From: Spirochaetia bacterium | Lineage (GTDB): Bacteria; Spirochaetota; Spirochaetia; Treponematales; Breznakiellaceae | NCBI GenBank assembly: GCA_026002265.1 | Contig: BOBG01000055.1 | Coordinates: forward strand, 1-13,976 | Length of the DNA: 13,976 nucleotides | Direction: 5' to 3' | Part shown: positions 1-7,651 of the stretch, one piece after another | Numbering within the stretch: position 1 is the stretch's first letter | How the letters are laid out: every line of letters begins with the position of its first letter | Made by a program: the position numbers and the translations under genes | Notes under the pieces: model-generated | Databases searched by the model: none | What the model was told of the DNA's origin: nothing | Seen by the model: the letters and a program-made list of their open reading frames with translations, nothing else

Positions 1-847
1 ATAAAAAAACCGCTCCGGTCAGGGCTGCAACTGGAAGGAGCCGTCGGTGTACCGGGCCCGTAAAAGCACGGGCAGCATGAGGAGCGGCCAGCCCGACAAA
101 GCCGATGATCCCAGCGCATGAAACGGAAGCTGCCACCGTAAGCGATGCCCCGATGATCACAGCTAACCGGATTTTCTGAACTGGTACACCGAGGCTTTCG
201 GCAACTTCTTCACCCTGCAACAAGAGATCGAGGTGTCGGGCGCACATACAAATAATGAAGCATCCGGCTGCAATGACCGGTACCGCCGCATATTCCCGCC
301 ACGTAATTCCCCCTAAAGACCCCAGCAGCCAATAGTAAACACGGTTTAGATTTTTATCTTTGATGATCAGTACAAATGAAAGCAGTGCGGAACATAAATA
401 ACTAATACTTGTTCCAGCAAGGAGCAATGTGGTGGACGAGGCACCCCGTGATATTGGACGCGCTAGCCCAAATGCAAGGATCACCGCGCCCAAACTACCG
501 ATGTATGCGTATAATCCAACCGGTACAAGTCCCATGCTCATTGCGATACCGGCTCCGAGGGCAGCACCGGAAGAAGAGCCAATAATGTAGGGATCTGCGA
601 GTGCATTGTGGAAAAAACTTTGGAATGCAGCACCGGAAAGGGAAAGAGCCGCACCAATCACAGCAGCGAGTAGGACGCGCGGAAGCCGTATCTCTAGTAA
701 TAACATTGAAATGATTGCATCTCCGGACCGGATTCCCCGGTATAGTTCCGGAAGACTCAATGACACAGAACCATTCAGGACGCCGCATACCATGATAGCA
801 GTTAAGATACAACTGAACGAGACAACGATAACCGGAAAGCGTTTCAT
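1..847 (-). CDS. FecCD/BtuC-family ABC transporter permease (C-terminus cut by window edge)
   Basis: This is an inner-membrane permease subunit of an iron-siderophore, heme or cobalamin ABC importer. Translating the minus strand from the ATG at 845-847 gives 282 residues without a stop before the left edge; family members are usually about 330 residues, so roughly 50 are missing. Family hallmarks are visible: LPRVLLAAVIGAALSLSGAA at 55-74, then the stretch to ALGAG (about 82-100) with NALADPYIIGSSSG, and near the end GFVGLAAPHAAR at 249-260, which matches the conserved FecCD segment that contacts the ATPase. The chain is almost continuously hydrophobic, as expected for a 10-helix permease. 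The start codon overlaps the stop of the upstream binding-protein gene by ATGA, indicating translational coupling. The ATPase gene would be expected beyond base 1. The substrate cannot be decided from the permease alone. Confidence 0.93.
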   Translation of the reverse strand, partial: MKRFPVIVVSFSCILTAIMVCGVLNGSVSLSLPELYRGIRSGDAIISMLLLEIRLPRVLLAAVIGAALSLSGAAFQSFFHNALADPYIIGSSSGAALGAGIAMSMGLVPVGLYAYIGSLGAVILAFGLARPISRGASSTTLLLAGTSISYLCSALLSFVLIIKDKNLNRVYYWLLGSLGGITWREYAAVPVIAAGCFIICMCARHLDLLLQGEEVAESLGVPVQKIRLAVIIGASLTVAASVSCAGIIGFVGLAAPHAARAFTGPVHRRLLPVAALTGAVFL

Positions 848-1686
848 GGAAACAGTACCGCGGCAATATATTCAACTGCATCCGCCAGACGCGGCCCATA
901 CCGGTACACTATATCAGCATCAATCTGAGCGACTCGTCCTTTTCTTACCGGATCGAGAGAACGAAAGCCGGAGCGCTGCCCAAGCCACGCATACAGATCC
1001 GGTTGATCAGAGCCGGTCAAAATCCACTCCGGTCCCCGGATCGCAACCTGTTCAACACTCACCACGGGCCATGCTTCAAGCATATCCCCAAAAATGTTCT
1101 CTGCACCAGCTCGGTTGAGCACTTCATTGACAAACGAAGATCCACCAACTGTCATAAGCGGATCCGGAAACAAAATCCACAGCACCCGTGGCCGGCTAGA
1201 CACCCGCACAGACGCACGCCGGAACTTTTCCTGCATGGTAGCAATCACATGACTCGCGCCGGCTTCAGTACCGGTGAGAATACCAATCAGGGAAATCGTC
1301 TGCATCACTTCATCGATAGTCCGGGGTTCAACAGCACATGTCCGGATTCCGACTTGCTCAAGGATTCTATTGATTCGTTCATGCATATCCCCAGAAAGGA
1401 TCACGAGATCCGGCTTGAGGAGGAGAATGCGCTCCACATTAATAGTCGCACCGGAAAAGCCGCCGACAGCCGGCACCATCTGCGCTTCAGCCGGATAGGT
1501 GCAGTATTCGGTACGCCCCACAACTTTTTTGCCAGCCCCTATTGCAAAGAGCATTTCTGTCACCGAGGGAGAAAGGCTGACAATCCGCTCGGCCGGTTTT
1601 TGCAGATCAATGACCCGTCCCCACGCATCATCAACTGGAATTCCTGCAAGGTACCACGGCACCAGCAATAAAATAAAAAAACGCAT
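844..1686 (-). CDS. Periplasmic substrate-binding protein of the BtuF/FecB (helical backbone) family
   Basis: This 280-residue protein should capture cobalamin, heme or an iron chelate in the periplasm and deliver it to the permease encoded just downstream. The start chosen is the ATG at 1684-1686: it is preceded by GGGGTG and opens a signal peptide (MRFFILLLVPWYLAG, cleavage probably after about residue 20). A TTG at 1743 would extend the frame by 19 residues but would place polar sequence before the signal peptide. The mature part carries the family pattern SPSVTEMLFAIGAG (39-52), EYCTYP (60-65), VGGF (74-77) and KPDLVI (91-96), which looks more BtuF-like than siderophore-like. No lipobox cysteine is present, so it seems to be a soluble periplasmic protein. 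It lies 46 bp after the unknown gene upstream, and no separate promoter or cobalamin riboswitch was recognised in that gap. Confidence 0.9.
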   Translation of the reverse strand: MRFFILLLVPWYLAGIPVDDAWGRVIDLQKPAERIVSLSPSVTEMLFAIGAGKKVVGRTEYCTYPAEAQMVPAVGGFSGATINVERILLLKPDLVILSGDMHERINRILEQVGIRTCAVEPRTIDEVMQTISLIGILTGTEAGASHVIATMQEKFRRASVRVSSRPRVLWILFPDPLMTVGGSSFVNEVLNRAGAENIFGDMLEAWPVVSVEQVAIRGPEWILTGSDQPDLYAWLGQRSGFRSLDPVRKGRVAQIDADIVYRYGPRLADAVEYIAAVLFP

Positions 1687-1732
1687 ATTCACCCCATTAT
1701 CATAGTCGGCGTAAAACCCATTTCCCGGTTGC

Positions 1733-2392
1733 CTATGGAACAATTGCTTTTATAATAATACCCCATGGGCCTTTTTCACCTTTGTTATTTTCCCAGCGGG
1801 GACAAATATATACAGTTTTACCTCTATCTATTTCGTTAAAGGTGAATGTATAAGGACTTGCCGTACTAAAGGCAGAATGGCTGAGCTCATTTACCGAAGC
1901 TGGGTCATATTCAAGGAATGACCAGCGTAATTCTATACCATGAACACCATGAGGCTTGCCCCGTTTATCGCTTTTACTGTCTTTATAACGAACCGTAATT
2001 TGACGGATTACAGGATTTTTTACTTCTAATTCGGGAAAAGTAGACGGCGCGGGTATTTTTGTGCGGACAGTATTATGAAGGGGAAGTCCCATAGCTTCTT
2101 TATCTGTGTCACTTATTACCGGATTATAGTTTAAATAGGCCTTAATAAAAAGCCGAAGTGCCGCTTTTAAGGCATTCCGGGTCTCATTTTTTGAAAAAAC
2201 ATCCACTTTTCCACGGTTTGGGTGTGCAGCTTTGGTATATGCCTTTTCGTAAGCGGTTAAACGAGTCTGAATGGGAATCAGAACCGACTCTTGAATGTTA
2301 AAACTGCTCATATGATCAACTGTATAGGTGACAAGAGTTTTTGACCATTCCAAAAAGGCCCCATCTTGGTGGGGAATAAAATCGCCAGCCAT
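1733..2392 (-). CDS. Conserved hypothetical protein, helical N-terminus plus beta-rich (Fn3-like) C-terminus
   Basis: This 219-residue protein has no recognised function. From memory it resembles scattered, uncharacterised proteins of gut spirochetes and Bacteroidetes that start with a 'FxPxxxxxFxxWS' segment; that match needs a search. The first 110 residues look helical (for example TRNALKAALRLFIKAYLNYN, about 71-90). The last 90 residues look like a beta-sandwich with alternating hydrophobic residues (PVIRQITVRYKD, GIELRWSFLEYD, KTVYICPRWENNKG). There is no signal peptide or membrane segment, so it is probably cytoplasmic or exported by an unknown route. The ATG at 2390-2392 has an excellent AAAGGAG site 6 bp upstream. 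The gene contains only two CCGG sites in 660 bp, against about one per 40 bp in its neighbours, and is more AT-rich, suggesting horizontal acquisition. Confidence 0.8.
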   Translation of the reverse strand: MAGDFIPHQDGAFLEWSKTLVTYTVDHMSSFNIQESVLIPIQTRLTAYEKAYTKAAHPNRGKVDVFSKNETRNALKAALRLFIKAYLNYNPVISDTDKEAMGLPLHNTVRTKIPAPSTFPELEVKNPVIRQITVRYKDSKSDKRGKPHGVHGIELRWSFLEYDPASVNELSHSAFSTASPYTFTFNEIDRGKTVYICPRWENNKGEKGPWGIIIKAIVP

Positions 2393-2398
2393 TTTTTG

Positions 2399-2468
2399 CT
2401 CCTTTGTAGGGAAATTTTTATATGTTTATCATTTTTGTATTATACAATATTGTCGTAGAGTTCTACAA
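2399..2468 (-). promoter_or_regulatory. Predicted sigma70-type promoter and strong RBS for the unknown gene at 1733-2392
   Basis: On the minus strand a perfect -10 TATAAT (2439-2444) is preceded at 18 bp by TTGTAG (2463-2468) as a possible -35. The AAAGGAG ribosome site at 2399-2405 lies just before the ATG. A short perfect palindrome, GTAGA-GT-TCTAC (2455-2466), covers the -35 edge and could be an operator. A second short inverted repeat, TACTG-N6-CAGTA, lies at 2477-2492. This suggests that the gene is transcribed independently of the operon upstream and perhaps regulated. The promoter is a visual match only. Confidence 0.45.
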
Positions 2469-2577
2469 GACTTTTGTACTGTTCTATCAGTATAAGGCGT
2501 ATTTTGCTTTAAATCTGTAAATAATGGAAAACAAACAAAAAATTAAAAAAATACACATGAAAAATATGGATTTACTT

Positions 2578-3876
2578 TCAGCGTAAACATACCGATTCTA
2601 TTAAATTAAGTCCTTGCGCTTGAACGTTGAGTGTTTTTGATTCAGATTGAATCAGACGTCCGCCTGGGGAATAATAATTGATTGTTGCAAAATAGGTTCC
2701 CGGCCGCACGGTGCACCCGCCGACATATACTTTATCCGGAAAATACCGTGAAACGCGTAGGTCTGCTTGTTCGCTCAATTCAGTAAAAACCTGACTGCCG
2801 AATGACAGTACCTGTGACAACGTATCTCCTTTCTGTTCAGCGGTTTTCCGCAGCGTTTCGGTACCGATTCCTTTGATAACAGCACGCATAACTGATTTTA
2901 AATAAATGACATGGGATTTTTTGCGGAATGTTTCTACAGCAACATCTCCGATATTTTCTAATAATTCAAGGTTAAAGCGTGTACCATTATTTAAAAGCAC
3001 CTCGATCCGGGCGATCTCAGACCTACGTTTTTTCATAACCGGTAAGGCAATTTTAACATAATTCATGGAACGAGAAACCGGAATTCTGAGCGTTTCTTCA
3101 GATTTTTGCGGCGATAATCCTGCAAAACCAATCACATTAAGGCGTGCCATTCCCGCGGGAATCGTTAGCTCATCATTAATTGAAGATGGAAGGGGGAAAT
3201 TATAAATGTGCGGGGCATTGGTAAAAGCACGTTTAAGCTGAGTACTGTCGATCCGGGCATCGTCACTGCGTCCTGCGCCGCGGTAAAAAAGCATTCCTAA
3301 ATACCGGCCGAACACTGAATTGTTAAATTCTTTTCCGGAATAGGAATCCGGCGGAATATCCACCTCTGAATCCCGTGCAGACCGCTGGAGATTATTTATG
3401 AGTCCATCGTATTTTACAGATAACTGTTCCAATTTAGTGCTCATACGGCGAATTTCTACCAGAGCTTTTTCCATAGAATTGCTATGATAATAACTTAATG
3501 CATTAAAAGCATTGATATAAATATCCTCATAATCTTCGCCGTCATATTCTTTGACTGTATCATTGATAATATAGGAACTAATTTCCATAGAAATACTTTT
3601 TGTAAACGCATTTTCAATGGACCGTTCAGCATTTTGCAATAAAGAGGCAGATTCAGCATAATTTCCGGCATAATGTTCCAACATTCCCCGGTCCAGATAA
3701 TAAAGCAGCGTATCATTATTCCGGTAATAACTACTCCGATTCCGCTCGAGTAATGCAGCGCCTGCACGGTAATCGCCCCGGTTTAATGCATCATCAATTC
3801 CGGAAAAAGCCTGCGGACCAACTGACGCACAAGAACACACAAGAACGATAATCGCTATACTCGTTAAAACTTTCAT
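2578..3876 (-). CDS. Predicted lipoprotein with TPR-like N-terminal region (COG3014-like)
   Basis: This 432-residue protein begins with a lipoprotein signal, MKVLTSIAIIVLVCSC, with Cys16 as the probable lipidated residue. After it comes a helical, TPR-like region (about 25-160) with short repeats such as DALNRGDYRAGAALLE and GMLEHYAGNYAESASLLQ, then a coiled-coil-prone stretch (MEKALVEIRRMSTKLEQL). The C-terminal half is mixed alpha/beta (IPAGMARLNVIGFAG; VYVGGCTVRPGTYFATINYY). This organisation resembles a family of uncharacterised bacterial lipoproteins (COG3014), recognised from memory; its function is unknown. TPR-like repeats suggest that it binds other envelope proteins. It is the last gene of the array: its ATG overlaps the thiN stop as ATGA, so it is probably translated by coupling. 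No clear intrinsic terminator was seen downstream. Confidence 0.85.
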   Translation of the reverse strand: MKVLTSIAIIVLVCSCASVGPQAFSGIDDALNRGDYRAGAALLERNRSSYYRNNDTLLYYLDRGMLEHYAGNYAESASLLQNAERSIENAFTKSISMEISSYIINDTVKEYDGEDYEDIYINAFNALSYYHSNSMEKALVEIRRMSTKLEQLSVKYDGLINNLQRSARDSEVDIPPDSYSGKEFNNSVFGRYLGMLFYRGAGRSDDARIDSTQLKRAFTNAPHIYNFPLPSSINDELTIPAGMARLNVIGFAGLSPQKSEETLRIPVSRSMNYVKIALPVMKKRRSEIARIEVLLNNGTRFNLELLENIGDVAVETFRKKSHVIYLKSVMRAVIKGIGTETLRKTAEQKGDTLSQVLSFGSQVFTELSEQADLRVSRYFPDKVYVGGCTVRPGTYFATINYYSPGGRLIQSESKTLNVQAQGLNLIESVCLR

Positions 3877-4508
3877 GATAACACCTTAAGCGGAATAATA
3901 ACCAGAAAATTTCCAGTGACTGCCCGGATCCGGAATGTCCCCTCTGCCCGGTTACTCAGTCCAAAAAATCCCGGCTCCCACTGTATTCCATTCAATGACC
4001 AGTGCAAACCCTCGCTTTCCGCACGCCATGGGCCGGAACCGCACGAAAAAACTGAGATAATGGTTCCGGGGTGGGGGGAATCGGAAAATGATGTCCCGGA
4101 CTCGATGATATGGACATCTTCGTGCGCAGTGATCCAACGATCCGGATGCCGTTCCCGGTCAAAGAGCAGACGGATTCCCAAGCTGTGATCGAGCCGGCCG
4201 CCGCCGCCGCCGAGGAGCCACGTTTCCGTGCAACCCTGATCCCACAGCCATTGCAGCGCAAGTTCCGTATCTGTGTAATCTTTGTCAGCCGGATACCGGA
4301 TAATTTTTCCGGGGGCATACCGGTCCAAGTGGCTGAGATCGTCCAGAGAATCCATGTCGCCGAGGATGCAATCCGGAATGATATGTGCTGATTCTGCCCG
4401 GTGAAGCCCAGAATCAGCAGCCGCAATGAGATCCGCACTCGCGCAGTAGTGAGCGCAGGACTCACGTTCCGGACCGTCCCCGCCGATGCAGGCGATTCCC
4501 CTTTTCAT
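3873..4508 (-). CDS. thiN: Thiamine pyrophosphokinase
   Basis: This cytoplasmic enzyme transfers pyrophosphate from ATP to thiamine, giving thiamine diphosphate (EC 2.7.6.2), in the salvage branch of vitamin B1 metabolism. The 211 residues match family length and carry its signatures: AADSGLH (30-36), PDCILGDMDS (45-54), YPADKDYTDTELAL (72-85), GGGGGRLDHSLG (100-111), and the C-terminal substrate-binding motif GLSNRA (about 182-188). The acidic residues in GDMDS and DKDYTDTE are the expected Mg-ATP and thiamine ligands. Both ends overlap neighbours by ATGA: its ATG sits on the yggS stop, and its stop sits on the lipoprotein ATG. It thus lies next to a B6-homeostasis gene, so two vitamin-cofactor functions are coupled. 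No thiamine (TPP) riboswitch was recognised. Confidence 0.96.
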   Translation of the reverse strand: MKRGIACIGGDGPERESCAHYCASADLIAAADSGLHRAESAHIIPDCILGDMDSLDDLSHLDRYAPGKIIRYPADKDYTDTELALQWLWDQGCTETWLLGGGGGRLDHSLGIRLLFDRERHPDRWITAHEDVHIIESGTSFSDSPHPGTIISVFSCGSGPWRAESEGLHWSLNGIQWEPGFFGLSNRAEGTFRIRAVTGNFLVIIPLKVLS

Positions 4509-5203
4509 AGTGTTAACCGATTCCCGAACAACGCAGTACCGATCCGGACGAGTGTCGAGCCTTCTTCAATGGCAATCTCAAAATCACCCGACATTCCCAT
4601 GGAAAGACATGAAAAATCCTGATCCGGAAAGGCCTGCTGCATTTTTTTTTGTGCAACCGCGAGCGCACGAAACGCAGCCCGGATCGCTTGTTCATCTGAA
4701 GTAAAAGGCGCCACAGTCATGAGTCCGTGTACCGCGATTCCCGGAAAATGTGCGGCAACCTCAGTTGCATGGAACAGCGAATCGATTCCGGAAAAACCGG
4801 TTTTTGTATCTTCACCGGTATGCAACTCAAAGAGTACCGGAAGGGGATGATCCCGGCCCGCTGTTGCATTTCCCAATGTATCAATGAGCGATTCCCGGTC
4901 AACTGATTGAACAGCATCGAATAGATCAAGCGCTGTACGGACCTTGTTACGCTGAAGTGAACCAATGAGATGAACCTCAGCGTCCGGATGCTGTTCATGG
5001 AAACCGACCAATTTCTCCGCGGCTTCCTGTACCCGGTTTTCGCCGAAAAGCCTGACACCGGCATGGTATGCTTCTTCAAGAGCACAGCGAGGGTGTAGTT
5101 TTGAAACCGCCATGAGGTGAATCGAATCCGGATTCCGGCCTATGCGCTGGCAGGTTTTAACGATCCGCTCCCGGATTTCTGCAAGAGCCGCAGTTATTGC
5201 CAT
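4505..5203 (-). CDS. yggS: YggS/PLPBP family pyridoxal 5'-phosphate homeostasis protein
   Basis: This is a cytoplasmic PLP-binding protein that buffers free pyridoxal phosphate and affects amino-acid and keto-acid balance; no catalytic reaction is established for the family. The 232 residues are of normal length. Lys35 in MAVSKLHP is the expected Schiff-base lysine. Other family motifs are FGENRVQE (53-60), HLIGSLQRNK (78-87), GLMT in the middle, and LSMGMSGDFEIAIEEGST (200-217) followed by RIGTALFG, which binds the phosphate. The ATG at 5201-5203 lies inside the end of the upstream beta-helix gene (10 bp overlap) with only a modest GGGAAG site, so translation may depend on coupling. In many bacteria yggS sits beside proC or cell-division genes; here it lies between a lipoprotein gene and thiN. 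Confidence 0.96.
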   Translation of the reverse strand: MAITAALAEIRERIVKTCQRIGRNPDSIHLMAVSKLHPRCALEEAYHAGVRLFGENRVQEAAEKLVGFHEQHPDAEVHLIGSLQRNKVRTALDLFDAVQSVDRESLIDTLGNATAGRDHPLPVLFELHTGEDTKTGFSGIDSLFHATEVAAHFPGIAVHGLMTVAPFTSDEQAIRAAFRALAVAQKKMQQAFPDQDFSCLSMGMSGDFEIAIEEGSTLVRIGTALFGNRLTL

Positions 5204-6120
5204 ACTTCCCGGTATATATTTGGACTAGTGGGCGCGCTGTTGCCGGTAACGAATTGATCGAAGTTGAATAGTCCGCTATCCACGACATAGACTCCGCCGC
5301 CGGAATCTTCGGAACGATTACCGGTGATGGCGCCACCGGTTATGTTAAATGATGCATTTCTATCAATAAAAATACCGCCCCCGCGTCCTAATATCCCGGT
5401 AACGGTGTTGCTGGAAATTGTTCCGGCATTCATGGTGGCTGTTGAACCTTCTTCAAGAAAAATGCCCCCGCCCCCGCCTAACATCGATTCTGATTTATTA
5501 TTGGAAATGACTCCGCCGGCGATCGACAGTTTGGAACCCTTGCCGACAAAAATTGCACCGCCGTCTACTGCCGCGGTATTGTTGATGATCTGGGCGTTGT
5601 TTCCTACATGCAGTGAAGCGCCGCCGGTCAAGATGATTGCGCCGCCGGATTCGTCAGAGTGTCCGCCGGAAATTTCGATATTTTGAATACGGATCCGTGA
5701 GGTACCGCTGATGCTCAATATACGTGAATCAGTGCCGGTTCCGGAGAGTACTGTAGGTCCGGCACCGGGTACTCCGCTAATTACGATCTCTACATCTCCT
5801 GAATCTTTTATTGTAAAAACAGCAGGAGAGCCGGAACTGCCCTCGGTTGCAGCTGTCAGCGTGCCGGAGATGAAAATAGTCTTTGTGCTGCCGGTTTTTA
5901 ATTGAGAAAGTGCTTTTTTCAAGGTCCGGAATGGAGTGTTGACCTTTTTGCCGTCGTTATCATCGCTTCCGGAATCTGAGACATAGAATACCGGATTCGG
6001 ATCAGACGGAGTCTCCGCAATTATAATAGCGTCTCCTGATTGTACTATATCAGGCTGTTTTTTGGTAGAACACGCACACAGAACGATCAGCACCGCAAGC
6101 GGTACAATGGTATATTTCAT
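5194..6120 (-). CDS. Right-handed beta-helix lipoprotein (smaller paralog)
   Basis: This 308-residue predicted lipoprotein has the signal MKYTIVPLAVLIVLCAC, with Cys17 as the lipidation site. After a short linker comes a domain opening with FYVSDSGSDDNDGKKVNTPF (45-64), which is shared with the larger neighbour. From about residue 140 to 290 there are glycine-rich beta-helix coils containing GGAI/GGGIF and 'ISNN/ITGN' steps (GGAIILTGG, GGAIFVGKG, GGGIFLEEG, GGGIFIDRN, GGGVYVVDSG). These resemble chlamydial-type GGA[ILV] repeats and other pectate-lyase-fold proteins. No polysaccharide-lyase catalytic residues could be assigned, so an adhesive or structural surface role is only an inference. 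The C-terminus (SPNIYREVWQ) echoes the paralog's SGDIYWE. The start has a GAGGAAT site; the stop overlaps yggS by 10 bp. Confidence 0.9.
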   Translation of the reverse strand: MKYTIVPLAVLIVLCACSTKKQPDIVQSGDAIIIAETPSDPNPVFYVSDSGSDDNDGKKVNTPFRTLKKALSQLKTGSTKTIFISGTLTAATEGSSGSPAVFTIKDSGDVEIVISGVPGAGPTVLSGTGTDSRILSISGTSRIRIQNIEISGGHSDESGGAIILTGGASLHVGNNAQIINNTAAVDGGAIFVGKGSKLSIAGGVISNNKSESMLGGGGGIFLEEGSTATMNAGTISSNTVTGILGRGGGIFIDRNASFNITGGAITGNRSEDSGGGVYVVDSGLFNFDQFVTGNSAPTSPNIYREVWQ

Positions 6121-6169
6121 AAAAATTCCTCATGGGAATGAGGCATGGGCAGAGCCCACACCCACCCCA

Positions 6170-7627
6170 TTACTCCCAGTAAATATCGCCGCTTTTCCCA
6201 ATAGTTGCCAGATTACCGATTACAGCGACATTCGATGCATCACGGGTCACCAGTTCCCATGTCGCGGGGCTGACAGGAGTCTCGCTTTCACCGATAAAAA
6301 GCGTAGATCTGCGGGCTGCGGAAATGCCCCCGCCGGCTGATGCTTCGTTTCCGATAATGGTGCCGCCATTTAATTTAAAGGTGCCGGCTACTGATACACC
6401 ACCTCCGAGAAAATAGTTCCGGTTTCCCTGAATAAGACCGGAATTCATGATAACGGTGCCGGTATCTGCTATGTACATGCCATTTCCCAAATTGTCGGAA
6501 ATAGTACCGTTTTCAAAAATAAAGGTGCCGGCTACTGACACACCTGCGCCTGAAAAGTAATCCCGATTACCCGATATGCTTCCGCCGGTCATCGTTGCAG
6601 TTCCGCCTTGAGCGACTCGGATGCCGCTTCCTTCGTTAGCGCTGATCTCACCGTTTTCCATGGTGAGAGTGCCGTTGACGATAATGGTGCCGGATAGAGC
6701 TTTGAGATGACCGGTTACCATGCCGCCGGTTATTGTCAAAGTGCTGTCCTTGGACACGAATACAGCACCGCCGGTATTTGCGCTAATAGTTGTACCGGAA
6801 AGTGTTACAGACGATCCTCCGATGATTCCGATTCCGCCGCCCACTGATTGTGTCTGGTTTTCACCGAGCGTACCGCCGGCCAATGCTACCCTCGATTTTC
6901 CGTCCGCATAGATACCGCCGAAGGAATTTCCTACGTTATTTTTGACTAGCGAGCCGTCTTGCATGACAAGGGAGCCTTGACGCACGACTGCGACACCGCC
7001 GCTCACAGAGTGACTCTTGTTGCCGCTGATCTCCGCGCCGCTTCCGAGAATCACTTGTCCGCCGGAAACGATGAGACCGCCGGTATTATTTTCACTTTCT
7101 CCACCGGAAATAATGATATTTTCAAACTGGATCCGTGCGCCGTAACCGATCTCGATAACCGTTTTTCCGGACTCTGTTCCGGAAAGGGTTGCGCTTTCAT
7201 CTGCTTTTCCGGCAATGGTTATCAATTCAAGATCAGTGTCGCTAATGACAAAAACACTCGGTGAATCTGATGCCGGATCTTCACTCCCAGCGTCCAGCTG
7301 ACCAAGAACGGTGATGAGCTTTATCGTGGAGTCCTGCCGAGCGGCAATGAGTGCGCGTTTGAGCGTTTTAAAGGGACGATCTTCCGTGTTTCCGGAATTT
7401 GAGTCAGAACCTGTTGCAGATACATAGTAAGAATACGCTGCTCCTTGAACCCTGTTTGCAGTCCCGGTAACCGGGGCAGATCTCGCGGACTCAGTCTCCT
7501 TCACAGTTGTTGATTCTGCCGGTGTAACACTAGAGCTGTCAGGCAGTTCCACCTGTAACGAAGGACTCTGGGTTGTACACCCGAAAGCAGCGATTACCAA
7601 CAAACTTAACAATAACGTATGTTTCAT
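6170..7627 (-). CDS. Right-handed beta-helix lipoprotein (larger paralog)
   Basis: This 485-residue protein has a lipoprotein signal MKHTLLLSLLVIAAFGC (Cys17) and a Ser/Thr-rich linker (18-65). The domain start YYVSATGSDSNSGNTEDRPF (67-86), followed by KTLKRAL, parallels the downstream gene. The remainder is a long right-handed beta-helix with repeated steps such as ISGNRDYFSGAGVSVAGTF and IQGNRNYFLGGGVSVAGTF, built from coils of about 24 residues. It is expected to be anchored in the outer or inner membrane and to present an elongated fibre-like domain; surface exposure and adhesion are inferred. It is about 180 residues longer than its tandem paralog, so coil number has changed by duplication or loss. 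An AAGGGGAT site lies before the ATG, 24 bp after the rsmA stop, so it is probably co-transcribed with rsmA and comEC. Confidence 0.9.
   Translation of the reverse strand: MKHTLLLSLLVIAAFGCTTQSPSLQVELPDSSSVTPAESTTVKETESARSAPVTGTANRVQGAAYSYYVSATGSDSNSGNTEDRPFKTLKRALIAARQDSTIKLITVLGQLDAGSEDPASDSPSVFVISDTDLELITIAGKADESATLSGTESGKTVIEIGYGARIQFENIIISGGESENNTGGLIVSGGQVILGSGAEISGNKSHSVSGGVAVVRQGSLVMQDGSLVKNNVGNSFGGIYADGKSRVALAGGTLGENQTQSVGGGIGIIGGSSVTLSGTTISANTGGAVFVSKDSTLTITGGMVTGHLKALSGTIIVNGTLTMENGEISANEGSGIRVAQGGTATMTGGSISGNRDYFSGAGVSVAGTFIFENGTISDNLGNGMYIADTGTVIMNSGLIQGNRNYFLGGGVSVAGTFKLNGGTIIGNEASAGGGISAARRSTLFIGESETPVSPATWELVTRDASNVAVIGNLATIGKSGDIYWE
6376..6544. repeat. Internal near-identical direct repeat inside the larger beta-helix gene
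   Basis: A 25-bp segment at 6376-6400 recurs at 6520-6544 with one mismatch. The copies are 144 bp apart, which is exactly 48 codons or about two beta-helix coils. The surrounding protein segments (GAGVSVAGTF and GGGVSVAGTF with their NRDYF/NRNYF lead-ins) are likewise duplicated. This is in-frame coil duplication, which could also support slippage or recombination that changes coil number. Confidence 0.75.
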
Positions 7628-7651
7628 AAAAATCCCCTTATATTATTTTCC

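Noticed and set aside
606..1671. Plus-strand open frames of 74-222 codons opposite the permease and binding-protein genes
   Set aside because: They are antisense to clearly conserved genes, are rich in Pro, Arg, His and Ser, and show no recognisable motifs.
1687..1732. Cobalamin riboswitch before the BtuF/BtuC genes
   Set aside because: The gap is only 46 bp, too short for the aptamer, and no B12-box-like sequence was seen.
1687..1743. TTG start that extends the binding protein to 1743
   Set aside because: It puts a polar stretch before an obvious signal peptide and overlaps the upstream gene. The ATG at 1684-1686 has a GGGGTG site and a proper N-terminus.
2405..2577. Intrinsic terminator after the minus-strand array
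   Set aside because: There are T-rich runs, but no GC-rich stem precedes them. The inverted repeat at 2477-2492 is not followed by a T tract.
4190..4215. GCC/GCCG triplet repeat within thiN
   Set aside because: It encodes the conserved poly-Gly nucleotide-binding loop of thiamine pyrophosphokinase and needs no separate explanation.
5324..5905. Plus-strand Pro-rich frames opposite the smaller beta-helix gene
   Set aside because: The proline richness is the complement of Gly codons (GGC/GGG read as GCC/CCC) in the GGGGI repeats; there is no RBS or conserved pattern.
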